Origin: Patiria miniata
Lineage: Eukaryota > Echinodermata > Asteroidea > Valvatida > Asterinidae
Reading direction: 5' to 3'
Length of the DNA: 64,000 nt
Assembly (NCBI RefSeq): GCF_015706575.1
Contig: NW_024037063.1
Location: forward strand, 12,772,927-12,836,926
The notes under the pieces are model-generated. The model ran no database searches. It saw only the letters and a list, made by a program, of their open reading frames with translations, and had not been told where the DNA came from. This document shows, in pieces, positions 44,401 through 54,394 of the stretch (position 1 is its first letter; the number at the start of each line of letters is the position of its first letter). The position numbers and the translations under genes were made by a program.

Positions 44401-45949
44401 CTAATCCCTAGTACATGTACATGTAGTTCCCCAGGATTACCCTGCTGAATCCAACAGAATTTGATGGTTACTCATATGAGTTTCCTGCTCAATCTAACAT
44501 AGTCCTACACAACCCAACGTGGCAAGTTGTTGGGTACCTGAACATATAAAATGACTGGCATGCTCAATCCAACAGAATCCAACTGTTATTTTTTTTTCTG
44601 TTGGATGCAACAGAGTCCAACTTAGCGTTATCCAACAGAATCCACTGATCGCGCCCAATATTTACATCATGTGTAGTTGTTGGGCGCAATTGGTGGATCT
44701 GCGTAATCGGTTGATCGTGCTGCGCTATCGGGCGATCGTGCCACCAGCGGTCGATTGCGCCGCCATCAGTCGATCTCCTTTTCAATTGAAATTCACGGCT
44801 CTGGAGGATTGTTTTGAAAAAGGGGAGGAAAGTCTGAAATTTCCTACAAGATCGACCAATAGTGCAGCACGATCGACCGACACACAGATGCACCAATTGC
44901 GCCCAACATATGCATATAAAAATCTCTTTAGACATGAACCAATTTGTTTTTTATTCTTCCCCATTTTATGACTGATCATATTTTCAGACGCACAAATCAT
45001 AATTAGGCCTAGGCCTATAGGCCTATCATCGAATCAATTTTCACTGGCGCTGGCCAGACGACTGTGCATACATTTAATGATTTATGCTTTTGAATGTTTG
45101 TCATCCTTTACCCACAATACAATCATCATTGACAATGCGAAATGTCAAATAAGTTAATCATGTTAATTGTCCCTTTCCAAATACTGCTGAAAAATAATAC
45201 CATTAGTAATGGATGTCAGGAGTCGTGACTCAATAATGCATATTGTTAATGTTATTGTTATTTGTTAACCTCATTTCATTAACCTTGTTGACAATCATCA
45301 CAATGACATGTCAATGGAAAATGACACTCATGAACGACGGTGTTGACATCTCCGACATCTTGTTGTTCACTTCAGATCCTCATCACCATGATCACTCATT
45401 CAATGTCTCTTATTTTGCAGATCTATAGGAAAGATTCCCATATCTGGCCATCACTTGTCACCCTGTGAAGTGTGTACAAACCCTATGGGACTGGTCTGAA
45501 AATGGTCTGAGTGTTTTCTCAGTAAAAATTCAAAATTTGTCCCTGCTAATTTTGACTTTTTACTTTTTTTTAGGACATATTATTACTTTCTGATGGCTGA
45601 TACTAGGTCATTTAAGGGAAAAATTACTGATGGCCGGATATGTGAATCTTTCCTGCTATGGTTCAACATTCAATTTTCTTGATCGGTTAAGTTAGGCCTA
45701 CACGACGTGCATGACCATGATGATGATGACCTGTGAAGTTACGAATCAGCTGAAGTCCCATTCCAATACACACGGAAATCAGGGATGGGAACGTCCGACT
45801 CAAAACTGGTCAACAAATCAAACGCTAATTTCACTCTTTTAAAATTGGGAACGTACTCGCTGAGGCCATAAGATTAACCACTATTCTATTCTGTACACCC
45901 ATGAAGAATTACTTGGAAAAGAATGGCCGATTTACTCAATTACTTACAT
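32339..45949 (-). CDS. VAMP: Synaptobrevin / VAMP1-2-3-type v-SNARE
   Basis: The coding exons are 36265-36211, 34971-34893 and 32470-32339; the first two bases of the start codon are probably 45949-45948. The product starts [19 protein letters not shown], continues [26 protein letters not shown], then [29 protein letters not shown] and a membrane anchor of isoleucines. The R-SNARE arginine lies in VLERDQ. The gene has the usual short proline-containing N-terminus, one SNARE motif and a C-terminal tail anchor, as in vesicle v-SNAREs that pair with syntaxin and SNAP-25. It could be neuronal (VAMP2-like) or general (VAMP3-like); invertebrates often have a single gene for both. The final residues after the anchor are uncertain. 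Confidence 0.93.
32551..34130. repeat. Intron with GGAGGATTTTGCAGGATTGAGG repeats
   Basis: From about 33480 to 34110, units such as GGAGGATTTTGCAGGATTG and their complement (CAATCCTGCAAAATCCTCC) recur at least eight times. CCCTAACCGCC motifs are interspersed. A fragment of the TA-flanked CAGGGTGAGT family ends at 33368. The part from 32551 to 33230 is plain AT-rich intron. Confidence 0.6.
34182..34692. mobile_element. TTAA-target transposon, family 1, copy B
   Basis: The 511-base element has TTAA at 34178-34181 and 34693-34696. The ends AGCCCGAGTCCATCATTTGC and, inverted, AGCTATAGTCCATCATTTG match the other family members. It lies in the last mapped VAMP intron and is non-coding. Confidence 0.85.
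34893..34971 (-). CDS. VAMP: VAMP exon 3 (core of the SNARE motif)
   Basis: It encodes [20 protein letters not shown], then ELDDRA, with the zero-layer arginine of R-SNAREs. It is identical or nearly so to vertebrate VAMP2 in this stretch. Acceptor ttcttcag, donor GTGAGT, phase 0 to 1. Confidence 0.97.
35362..35640 (+). mobile_element. tRNA-derived SINE, type 2
   Basis: The tRNA-like head has an A-box region (TGGCTAGTGCGTACAGCGC) and a perfect B-box (GGTTCGATTCCC). It is followed by a body with TTTTCCTCCCATC. A relative at 44063-44345 shares head and body. AGTACCAAGTACCAAGTACC repeats follow near 35660. It lies in VAMP intron 2. Confidence 0.75.
36211..36265 (-). CDS. VAMP: VAMP exon 2 (N-terminal region)
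   Basis: A 55-base exon starts with G, then reads [18 protein letters not shown]. The leading G would complete a split ATG. The [11 protein letters not shown] run is invariant in synaptobrevins. Acceptor ttcaaag, donor GTAAGA. Confidence 0.95.
36927..37212. mobile_element. Possible third TTAA-target element
   Basis: GGCTCTTTCAC after TTTAA and GTGAAAAGGCC before TTTAA make short inverted ends around about 285 bases. A pair of ACCAGGGTTGAA/ACCGGGGTTGAA units lies inside. The boundary is uncertain by a base or two, and no second copy was found here. Confidence 0.45.
37735..38110. repeat. Tandem duplication, about 190-bp unit
   Basis: 37752-37930 and 37963-38110 share TTTAGGAAGACTTCCATATG, TTTTGTACATG, ATGCTGGGAATCG-GGACGATAT and TTTTTCGTCCACGGTTTGAA. 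The first unit also carries extra 5' sequence. It lies in VAMP intron 1. Confidence 0.75.
38155..38330. mobile_element. Tigger/pogo-like MITE
   Basis: CAGTGAAATGTCGATTTAAG-TCAAACC is inverted at GGTTTTGACTTATCGAGATT-TCACTG. TA follows on the right. It is related to 2677-2845. Confidence 0.65.
38600..39345. repeat. ACATGT / CA-rich simple sequence
   Basis: ACACACATACACACACCCCC near 38616 is followed by many ACATGTACATGT runs (38790, 38957, 39147, 39288, 39310). Both strands appear open in places because the repeat lacks stops; I do not count these as genes. Confidence 0.7.
39348..39600 (+). mobile_element. tRNA-derived SINE, type 1
   Basis: The tRNA-like head (GTGGTCCAATGGTTACGGTG, B-box GGGTTCGAATAC) is followed by the core CTTGGGCAAGACACTTTA, CTCTCTCCACCCAGGAGTG-TAAATGGG and a 3' part. 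A headless relative is at 57296-57505 (minus strand), and a core fragment at 52015-52060. Confidence 0.8.
39638..40143. mobile_element. TTAA-target transposon, family 2, copy B
   Basis: TTAA stands at 39634-39637 and 40144-40147. The ends AGGGACACTAGGTCCCGGAA and, inverted, AGGGGCACAAGTTCC enclose 506 bases. It is oriented opposite to 12812-13338 and shares several internal blocks with it. Confidence 0.8.
40164..40306. mobile_element. Small CAGGCATGCAAC-ended element
   Basis: CAGGCATGCAAC at the left is inverted at the right (GTTGCATGCCTG), with ATAAAT on both sides. The interior contains AGGAAACTCCAAA and GGATCCGAGGAAA. A second copy is at about 43406-43552. The ends resemble hAT, but the flanking duplication is not a clean 8 bases. 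Confidence 0.65.
41070..41432. mobile_element. Harbinger-like MITE, GGCCAAAAA family, copy 1
   Basis: The ends GGCCAAAAAAAATA...TCTCTGGTCAG are inverted at the right, flanked by TAA (41067-41069, 41433-41435). It shares its interior (GCACCAAGGCAAATGAT, GTACCCAC-TTGTCTGTACAATCC) with 58703-59062 in the opposite orientation. A partial copy starts at 41975 with TAA before it. Confidence 0.8.
42587..42990. mobile_element. Large nested palindrome
   Basis: GTTACTCACGTTACATTTTT-GATGTAC is inverted near 42949-42979, with outer arms GGGCAATTCCAC and its complement. Inside, GGTAGATAGAGTAGACCTAG-ACCTACC recurs as complements near 42725 and 42855-42885. A third copy of the terminal motif (TTACATTTTCGTAACGTGAG-TAACC) lies in the middle. 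It is non-coding. Confidence 0.75.
43406..43552. mobile_element. Second copy of the CATGCAAC-ended small element
   Basis: It shares CATGCAACTGGGAATTTAGA, AGGAAACTCCAAA, GACTTTGTACAGT and GGGGATCCGAGGAAA with 40164-40306, ending AGTTGCATG. Confidence 0.65.
44063..44345 (+). mobile_element. tRNA-derived SINE, type 2, second copy
   Basis: The head GGTTGGCGTAGCGGTACTTT and a perfect B-box GGTTCGATTCCC match 35362-35640. The body contains GTGGGTTTTCC and TTTTCCTCCCA, and it ends in an AAATAAAATAAATAAA tail. Confidence 0.8.
44396..44660. repeat. AATCCAACAGAATCCAAC degenerate repeat
   Basis: After CCCTAATCCCTAG, units of AATCCAACAGAATCC and its variants recur five or six times. It resembles the AATCCTGCAAAATCC and AGATTCCAACAAAAC blocks elsewhere in the window. 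Confidence 0.5.
45428..45653. mobile_element. Foldback element, copy 2 of the GGAAAGATT family
   Basis: GGAAAGATTCCCATATCTGG-CCATCA is inverted at the right end (TGATGGCCGGATATGTGAAT-CTTTCC). It is a relative of 15967-16185 in the same orientation. Confidence 0.7.
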
Positions 45950-46010
45950 TTTTGTGGAGGTTGTTGACGGTGGTCCTGTAGAAAAATAAAACACCGCTGA
46001 GGCGAATCGA
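45948..46010 (-). other. VAMP: Candidate VAMP 5' UTR exon ending in the first two bases of ATG
   Basis: Minus-strand sequence ...CCTCCACAAAAAT|GTAAGT ends in a full-consensus donor. Joined to exon 2, which begins G|GCC GCA, it gives CACAAAAATGGCCGCA, a good start context. The right end of the exon is not defined; an acceptor-like ctacag near 45980 could instead mean another exon upstream. Vertebrate VAMP genes also have intron 1 at or beside the start codon. Confidence 0.6.
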
Positions 46011-46013
46011 ACA

Positions 46014-46041
46014 AAGATGGCGAGATTGGTTATGACGTCAT
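46014..46041 (-). promoter_or_regulatory. Promoter-like cluster: CRE, CCAAT and YY1-type motifs
   Basis: Within 28 bases stand a YY1-like AAGATGGCG (46014-46022), an inverted CCAAT (46025-46029) and a perfect CRE TGACGTCA (46033-46040). They lie just upstream of the candidate VAMP first exon on the minus strand. Such clusters are common in CpG-type promoters. Confidence 0.5.
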
Positions 46042-46049
46042 CGTAATCC

Positions 46050-47515
46050 GGGCACCTGTGTCAAATCCAGGCCATTTCCCACACGGCGGCTTCGTGTCCA
46101 GCTGTGCCTTTAAGCTGACTCCAGAATCATTTAGACGCCTTCATTAGCAAAAGCTTATAAATATTCCTTGATTTTTGAGTTTTGTTTAAAGAATTCGGTG
46201 TTACTCAAGTAGATAATGTATTAATAATGGGCCGCAGACCACTAAGTAGGGTGCTTAAACTTTTCGAAGCCATATCCAAAACGAAACCGTGGTTTAGAAA
46301 CCCCCAGCTGATTGAGTCCGCGTTTCGTTGGTCCCACATGCCCGCCTACCGCTAATTTCATTAGTTCGGCCGGGAGCCGGCGAGGTTAATCCCTGAACCG
46401 GCAGCTCAGCTATTTTTATCCGATTACTGCTTGATCCAGGAATTTGGGTATATATTAGTCACCGCATCGTGAGTTGGCTTTGAACATGGTCCGGTCACGG
46501 GTTGTTTTGTCATTGAACTTTGCATTGCGGTTTCACGATCCAAGTTCTGTCTACCGACAATTTTTTTTTTCAATGTAGGCCTACATTGTAAAGTTTTTTT
46601 CCGAATCATTTCATTTTAATACAAAGGAGGGAACAATTTTCAACATAACTGTATTTCTCAAAATATTTCCTATTTTTTTTTTTCGCTCTACGACTCATTG
46701 GTTAACTTAAATGCTCTTTGCTTCGGTAATGATAGGGATTGGTTGAGTGGTGTAAAAATATTGGAATAAGAGAAGAATCAAGTGTATGTGATAGAAGAAA
46801 ACAATATACCTTAAAATAATAATGCAAGTAATGGGAAAGTAAGGGGCTTTATTTAATTCTGGCAGGCACATTTTTCGTTTTTTTTTACGCAATATTTTTT
46901 TCTTCAAATCCAGCTCTGCTAATACTCGGGTTGCGGTTCTCTGCGTAACATGTCACCGGAAGTAAAAGTGACCGGGGACGTTGGGGGAGGGGGAAGGGGG
47001 GGGGGGGTTGAGCCCCCCCCCCCAAGAGGTTGTCAAGTTTGTTTTTATTTTTTGGGGGTCAATTTTTTTTGGCTCCACAATATGACCGTGGTGAATATGG
47101 GGCCTATTTGCGAGAAGTACAGTGTAGTATTATTACAGGGGTGTAAATGGCGCCACCAACGTCAAAATAGTCCCCCCCCCCCCCAACGCGCGCACACACA
47201 CAAACTTATTTTCCGCGGCCAAACAATTTCAGCAACATTTAAATAACAATAAAATGTGAGCCCCCAAGCCTCCACTGCTTTCAGAGAAGAACGAAAAGGC
47301 TTGTTCCGTGTCATGAGAGTACATCAAACTGCGCATAAAAAGCGCGGCAAATGATTAAACTTGATGAGTTTGAGCGAAAGATTTCCCTCAACAAGTGCAT
47401 GCGCATCATCTAAGACTGGTTTCTTATGTCGTTTGCGCAATATGGTATATTAAAACTGGCAGGTTTTGAATACACAATACTTCTGGAAGAAATTCATTCC
47501 CCCCCCCTGGTTTGT
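46050..47515. other. VAMP upstream flank; G-rich and C-rich tracts
   Basis: 46.2-46.45 kb is less AT-rich and repeat-free, so it may hold regulatory sequence. At 46979-47025 long G runs face long C runs across a four-base loop, a potential hairpin or G-quadruplex. A 14-C run lies near 47173. No exon was recognised. Confidence 0.4.
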
Positions 47516-47516
47516 A

Positions 47517-47937
47517 CAGGGTGAATAAAAACAAAACTAAACCAAATGACAGGACCAATTTTTGAATGACATTTTACCTGTGGCACTTTCAAAATCTAGG
47601 ATATGAAAGCCCGGTCATTAACCTTTCTTTGAGTACAAGAATCATTCAAATCACTCATGTACTTTTCAAGTTACGGAATTTTGAACACAAACACCGTTTT
47701 AATTTAAAGTTCTGTCCACGGATCACAAAAAAGTAAGTGTTATTTCAGCAAAACGAAAACAATTCTCACGGGGATGCAACTTGAAAAGTAGTACATGAGT
47801 GATTTGAATGATTCTTGTTAATCTTCTTCTAAAGGAAAGCTCATTGATTGTGCTTTCATATCCGAAAGTGCTACGGGCAAAACTTCATTCAAAAGTTGGT
47901 CCTGCCATTTGGGTTTCGTTTCGTTTGACTCACCCTG
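47517..47937. mobile_element. TA-flanked CAGGGTGA foldback MITE, copy 2
   Basis: TA (47515-47516) CAGGGTGAATAAAAAC... and ...TTGACTCACCCTG TA (47938-47939). Internal sequence matches 29742-30227 (GAATCATTCAAATCACTCAT, GTTCTGTCCACGGATCAC). Confidence 0.8.
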
Positions 47938-47944
47938 TACAGTC

Positions 47945-50400
47945 ACCAAAGGACGACACATCAAACATCCGGAAAAAAATATTGAAAACCTCTTCAGCTC
48001 TTTTACTTCATGATGCAAAGGCAACGCTCTCAAACATTTTTGGCAATTCTGACAACGATGGTACATGCTATATACGTTTCAACCTAAATACACCATTCAA
48101 AAGCAAAATACAGTAACACATATCTTATTATAGGCCTATAACTTAGTACATTTTTGTACCCTTGAAATACGAATACTGACCTAAATTTGCGTCATTTATA
48201 AAACACCGTATATCAAAAAGTCATTATGTTTTTGAATACCAAATAGTGTACCTCAATTTCGTGAAACCGTTTCATGTACAAGTTTAATATTGGGGCGCTC
48301 ACACAAAATGAAATGACAGTCAAGTATCTTGAACAAGTTACGTGTGCGATGGTGCGACCCAATGTTCATAGGTATTTTATATAAAATCCATTATGAATAT
48401 CTGATCAAGTTATCAAATATTATTATTTATGTATAACACCGTTATATAAGAACATTGTTTTTGTTGGTTTTTATCATATTACGCCCATATACCTTTTCTA
48501 TAATTTTAGAGGGCGTTCCCTGTAAACGACCAACTAAAACAATAACCTCAGAAAACAAGGAGATGAATACGTACCGAAAAATTAAGGATTTACCGCACAG
48601 ACAAAGTACCATCTTCTATCCAAAAAATATTATTGACAAATTTACCATCTTCGCTTCGAACTCTATAAGCACAGAAACTATATCTTATGCTGAAATAATC
48701 ACCAGAAAAGAATTTCATGTAATGGTTTTATTGAAATAGTTTACATCGAATTGTTTTTACTTGTACTTCCCAATTGTGGTATATTTTAATTTCTACACAG
48801 ATAAGCCACACCCTTGTGCGCACGTGTGCAACATCACGTGACACTGAGTGCAGACGCCATAGATATTCTATATCTATGACAGGTGCCAACTGCGCGCGTC
48901 ATACGCGTGTGACGTGAACGCATGTCGGATATTAATCACGATGTGATTGGTTAAAACATCTTAGGGGCGGGGCGTAATGGATCGATCAAGAGATAACGAT
49001 CAATAATGAACGTCTGTTCATTTCGAATTTGAAAACTACAGCTTGATGATCACACGAAGAGTCAAAGAAGGACAACTTATAGGAATCTTTCGTGACTGGA
49101 TTTTTGTTGGGAAACTTAGCGCAAAACGTTTGGACAGTTATTTAATGTTCCGTAAAAATATGAAATGTTGGCAAATATCAGAATACTCAAAAATAGATTT
49201 TAATGCAAAAACTGGAAACTTCATGCTCTGAAGCTCGGGCACAACAAAGAAAAGTCAAAGCTGACGCTTCTAGTACGTTTTCCAGGTACTTTTCCCTGTA
49301 TTTTTAGTACTTTTTCTAGTACTTACAACTTAAGTCAGAAATAACATCTAAAAAAAAAAACACGATTAAAAAAATAAATAAAAAAGAATTACAAAAGCCT
49401 TTATTTGCTTTAGCTTTTCCAGGATAATACAATGAAAGAAACAAAATTCATCTGGACTTTTACCCCCATGGCCTAGTTTTTCCAAGTTTATCTGACTACA
49501 TTCAACAGCTTATAAAACTTACATATTTGAACGACGTTTTATCATTTGTGTTATACTCAAAACAGTCACTTAGATAAAAACGAATATCATAAATCAATGA
49601 AGCAATTTTGTAGTTTAAGCAACTGTGATTGAATAAAAATCAGCATATTTCTATATCAGGTTCTGCCAATCTGAAAATATTAATTTCCCTCTATAGAAAA
49701 AGAAAAAAAAATCAGCTTAATAAGTAAAAGGCTTTTTCTTAGCTAACAGATAACGAAGTCTATTGTATTGACCCCCCCCCCCGAAAAAATGACGGTATTT
49801 ATAATAACGCATTAAAGATGTTAACCCATGTTCTTCCAAAATTTGATTGTTTTTTTTACTCCTAACACTTTTTCAGTAGGTATGGTTTAACAAAAAAATA
49901 AGTCGGATTTTGAGCGTCTACAACCCTCTGAAAAAGGGCTTTCATTTTGTGCACAAATAACCCGCCCTGTGAGAGCCAAATTATTGTCTGGCAGCTAATA
50001 ATTCAAATTTTGTGAAGAAATAATTCAATAACTAATGTCGGTGGATTTTTGGGGTTCAATGTCTCAATCAAAAGTGAATAACATTTACATTGCTTGGAAA
50101 ACAGCAATTAAGAAAACAAGTCTAGTTTTTGGGGTGAAACTCGAGAAAAAGCACAGGGAATGATCTTTAAGCAAATTCCATTGAGTTGTATTACATTAAT
50201 TTTCCCCATAGAAGATGGCCACTTCATGAAGCTGTTAACACAGAAAGTAATCCCTTAGCAGAAAATTCTCTTGCAAGGCAAAAATCAGTCGCAAGCACTT
50301 AACACTGAAGTATTTTAGCCTGCAACTTTTTTGTGTTTATTGCAGCCCCACGTAAAAGACCTCTTGGAACAATATCATGGAGCTCCTCAGGAGAAAGTAA
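47945..50400. other. No recognisable gene
   Basis: AT-rich intergenic DNA. A 94-codon frame at 48455-48739 has no recognisable similarity and low-complexity composition, so I did not call it. The GC-richer stretch 48810-49000 contains CACGTG and CGCGCGTC motifs but no definite feature. Confidence 0.4.
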
Positions 50401-50414
50401 TGTCAAGCAAAATC

Positions 50415-50860
50415 TAGCAGAGAACCAGTCAATAGTTAGAAGAGAACCAGTCAATAGTTAGAAGAGAACCAGTCAATAGTTAGAAGAACCAGTGAATACC
50501 TAGCAGAGAACCAGTCACTAGTCAGCAGGGAACCAGTCAATAGTTAGCAGAGTACCAGTCAATATTCAGCAGAGGAACCAGTCAATAGCTAGCAGAGAAC
50601 CAGTAAAAAGTTAGCAAGGAACCAGTCAATAGTTAGAAGAACCAGTGAATACCTAGCAGAGAACCAGTCACTAGTCAGCAAGGAACCAGTCAATAGTTAG
50701 CAGAGAACCAGTCAATATTCAGCAGAGGAACCAGTCAATAGCTAGCAGAGAACCAGTCAGAAGTTGCAGAGAGAACCAATAAATGGTCAGCACAGAATCA
50801 GTCAATAGTCAGATCAGCAGGGAACCAGTCAATAGTCAGCAGAGAACCAGTCAATAGTAA
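50415..50860. repeat. Minisatellite, unit about 23-27 bp (AGAGAACCAGTCAATAGTTAGC)
   Basis: About 17 imperfect units of GAACCAGTCAATAGTTAGCAG are present, with higher-order order: the blocks 50480-50610 and 50640-50760 repeat the same sequence of variants (GTGAATACCTAGCAGAGAAC, CACTAGTCAGCA). That implies duplication of multi-unit segments. Confidence 0.85.
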
Positions 50861-50879
50861 CATATCACATTCATGATTG

Positions 50880-52800
50880 GCTGATAACCTAAATATTTCC
50901 TGTGAAACTGACCTTTGATCTTTAACTGTAAACTATGACCTCAGTTGCACAGTTTGTTGACCCAACACAAAGTTTCCTTTTTTACAAGTCAGCAAATCAA
51001 ATCACACTAATTGAAAATTACAACTTCAATATTTGTTTTTAGTAATAAACCATGGTGTAATCATATCTCTGCTGCAAATTTTTAAAAAGCTGAACAAGCC
51101 CTGCAGTGTGTAAACCCCCACTTCTAATCTTAGGCTCCGCCCCCAACAAAGCGGCCAATTCAAAAACCACTGTGGCATTGTAAAAAGCCAGCTTTCAAAT
51201 CTCAACGTACTGAATACTAGCCAAAAAATACATATATTTCAAATTGGCATATTATTTCTCTCTAAATAAATAGCACAAATATCACACAATTACCTGAATT
51301 AATTATAAAAAAAAAAAATTCATGAACACACCAGTGAGATATATTGCATTTATGAATATAGATTTTGTAAATATAATGAAGCATTTTATATCTAATTATG
51401 TACACTTTACCACAACGTAAAACTAAAAAAATAATTCATCTACATTTTTTTTTGTTTTAAATATACTCTGTGCCTTACAAGAAAAAGAAAAAAAGCAGTG
51501 AATACAGTTTTGAATTGATGAGCTGCATCAGCAGGTCGATACAGAATTTCTTCGAGTGTTTGAGCAGTCGCAGTCAATGTACAAAGCGCATTACCAAGGT
51601 ATAATCACCAAGCTTAAACGACTTTATCGTATTCAATAGTCTTTTACATGCAAACAATATTTTAATAAGTCCACAAAGTATTTTCCAAAACCATTTAGAC
51701 TTAAACCATTGATTGGTATACTGAGTTATGTTCACTGCACGAACAAATTTGCCGCCACAGTCTCGGGCGAAATAGCCCCCCCCCCCCCAAAAAAAGACCC
51801 ATTCAAAAAGTACATAAATTGATACGATGAGCAAAATAAGCCTCTGTACTGATGATGTCAAACTTTGCTTACAAGCATGCTTTCTTCTGAAATTACTGAT
51901 GACCACTTATGATTTTTGAGCACTTTGTTGCTTCAAACGAAAAAAAATGCACCAATGACAAATTGTCTACTTTACCTTTAATAGGAAGTATGTGTGCTTT
52001 GCAGTAACATGAGATTGGGTTTGTGTTCTTAAGCAAGACACTTGACTGTAACTGAAGACTGAAGAGGCTGGCTTTTTTTAGCAATGGGTTTAAGTAAAGT
52101 TGCCTGGTGGGTTGATGAGAAAAACTAGAACTTTTCAAACCATAAGTTCTAATGAAACTGTGTGAAGAAAATGACTTTGTAGGCGTGTGAAGTTTGCAGC
52201 GAATACAGAAAAAAATTGCTTCACTCAATCTGTCAAATGAAACGTCATTTGTCTCCTTTTCAAACAAAAAATAAACAGCTTACATTTACATTTTCTGTTC
52301 AACTTACGCAATATTAAAAATAATAATAATGTACAGCAATGATATAAAATAGGCAAAATAAAATTTACTGTATTCGTTAGAATAAATTTAATTATACAAA
52401 AAAATGAACAGAAATTGAGTTGAGTTAATCAAAAATAGGAGAGTTTTGGTAATGGTCTTGTAGTTGCTCTAAAAAATACTGAAGCATTAAAATATATACT
52501 AAAAATCTGTTTAAGTACAAACACAAGCTGAATTTACTGTTAACTTCTTCAACCAATCAAACAATACAATCATTACGTACAAAATAATAATAAAGACAAT
52601 GCACCATTTAAATGACACTTAATTACGGATATCCGTGTAATGAAAAAAAGTCAACTTCAGCGTGTTTGTCGATGGACATGTAGGAGTTGATTTTACAAAA
52701 CTCATCTTAAAGGTGCACTTTCGTCTGAGCCCCCCCCCCTCCCATTTTTTGCCTAATATTGTTCTTATGCCATATCTTTAGGTGTGGGTCATGGAAAATC
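50880..52800. other. Intergenic DNA with transposon fragments
   Basis: It holds a right-end fragment of TTAA family 1 (51905-51977, followed by TTAA) and a core fragment of SINE type 1 (52015-52060). The remainder is AT-rich. Frames at 51574-52267 on the minus strand overlap these fragments and do not look like genes. Confidence 0.5.
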
Positions 52801-52806
52801 CACATA

Positions 52807-53146
52807 CTGGGTGAGTAAAAAAAAGCTGAACCCAAACCCCTGAAAATTATATTTCGTATTTAAGATATTGTGTACTACAGTTGTTGACAGTTGTTGAAAC
52901 AAGTATTCTGTGTCATTTTCTTTGTTGTTCCAAACAGTCAGAATTCATACTAAACTGTTTTTTGAAGAAACAGGGTTTAAATGGTGATATTCTTTGAACG
53001 GATTGAGCAATTTCAGTAATTTTTCCATCTAAAAGTACCTTATGAAATTGGCTTCCCAGTCATTATTATGTTTAGTGCTACATCTTTTTTTAAATCTAAA
53101 ATTTATTTTTGGAGGTTTGGGTTCAGAATTTTTTTGACTCACCCTG
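52807..53146. mobile_element. TA-flanked CTGGGTGAGT foldback MITE, copy 3
   Basis: TA stands at 52805-52806 and 53147-53148. The ends (C/T)TGGGTGAGTAAAAAA and TTTTTTTGACTCACCCTG match copies 1 and 2; the interior is diverged. Confidence 0.7.
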
Positions 53147-53763
53147 TAGCTTGATTTTTGAGCACCAACATTTTGTACCCAGTTATTCTTTTTGCATGAT
53201 AATTACATGAAAACCACAAAGTTCTGAGGTGTACTTATGTGAATGTGAATATTTATATTTTACCTTTTAACGATCTACATGTATCAAACTATAATCATTT
53301 CATTAGAAATTGGTTTTTGAGTCCGAAGGACCCATTGAAGATGAAAAAGCCCCTTTAATTTAAGGGCTTTTACGATCCAACTATTCCATAGTTGGTTTTC
53401 TGATGGATACATGCGATACAAATGTTTTTAGATTCGATGGGATCTCTGAAATTTTCAGAAGACTGGTTGTATTAAGTGTCATACACTTTAAGGTTTTTTT
53501 TTCTGGAAGAATGCACATTTCATTTTGTTTCATTTACTTGTTTTGTGAACTAAAAAATATGTTGGACATTCAGGAAAGAGTCATAAAGTTTCAAAATTAG
53601 TCAACAAAATGGTAGCCTGTTCGTCGTACAGTTATTCATAACCACAAGTTAATTTTTCAAAACTAAATCACTTCTATCTAACCCTCCTGCCCATACAGTC
53701 TATGGTTGTATGTATTCACTGGAGAATAAATACAATGTAATACAATGCAGTACAGGTGTTAAT

Positions 53764-54394
53764 CAGAGTTGTAATGACTCGAGTCAGTGACTCGACTGAA
53801 GTCACAATTTTTGGTGAATCGACTTGACTCGAGTCCCTAAGGGCAACTGACTCGACTCGACTCGACTCGAGTCACTGCAAGCAAATGACTTGACTCGACT
53901 CGAGTCCCTCATCAGAATGACTCGACTTGACTCGAGAAAGGCTAATGAGACTCGAGCCCCAAAAATAAATGCCAAACTTTGCGAAAAATATTTGCAATGA
54001 CTTTCGCCGGTGCCGGTTTTTGTTCACGTCACATTAGAATATTCGCGAATAATGTATACATTATACATACGTGGTTTGATCAGCGTCCCCATTAGTTGAA
54101 TGACGATCAGCTGGCACCCCCTTTTTATTTTCATTAAGAGTCAAATGTGGTGTTGCCACATGCAGTAGCCCGAATGTAAAATTTAAAAAGCTCTTGTGTT
54201 TATTTATTGTATGGTGCTCAAATATTTGTGACTCGAATTGACTCAAGCTAAATACTTGACTCGACTCGACTACACACTGTGACTCGACTCGATTCGACCG
54301 TCTTGACCTAATGACTCGACTCGACTCGAGTCACTTCTTTAAAATGACTCAACTCGACTCGAGTCACAAAAATAAGTGACTCGTTACAACTCTG
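53764..54394. mobile_element. hAT-like element built of GACTCGA repeats
   Basis: The ends CAGAGTTGTAATGACTCG and, inverted, CAGAGTTGTAACGAGTCA are flanked by a perfect 8-base duplication, GTGTTAAT (53756-53763, 54395-54402). Eight-base duplication and CAGAG ends indicate hAT mobilisation. Both subterminal regions (53775-53945, 54230-54385) are arrays of GACTCGACTCGAGTC. The unique middle has no transposase. It starts 27 bases beyond the VEPH1 stop codon. Confidence 0.85.

Noticed and set aside
48455-48739. A 94-codon open frame in AT-rich DNA
   Set aside because: Isolated, no recognised similarity, no splice or promoter context; length is within chance for this composition.
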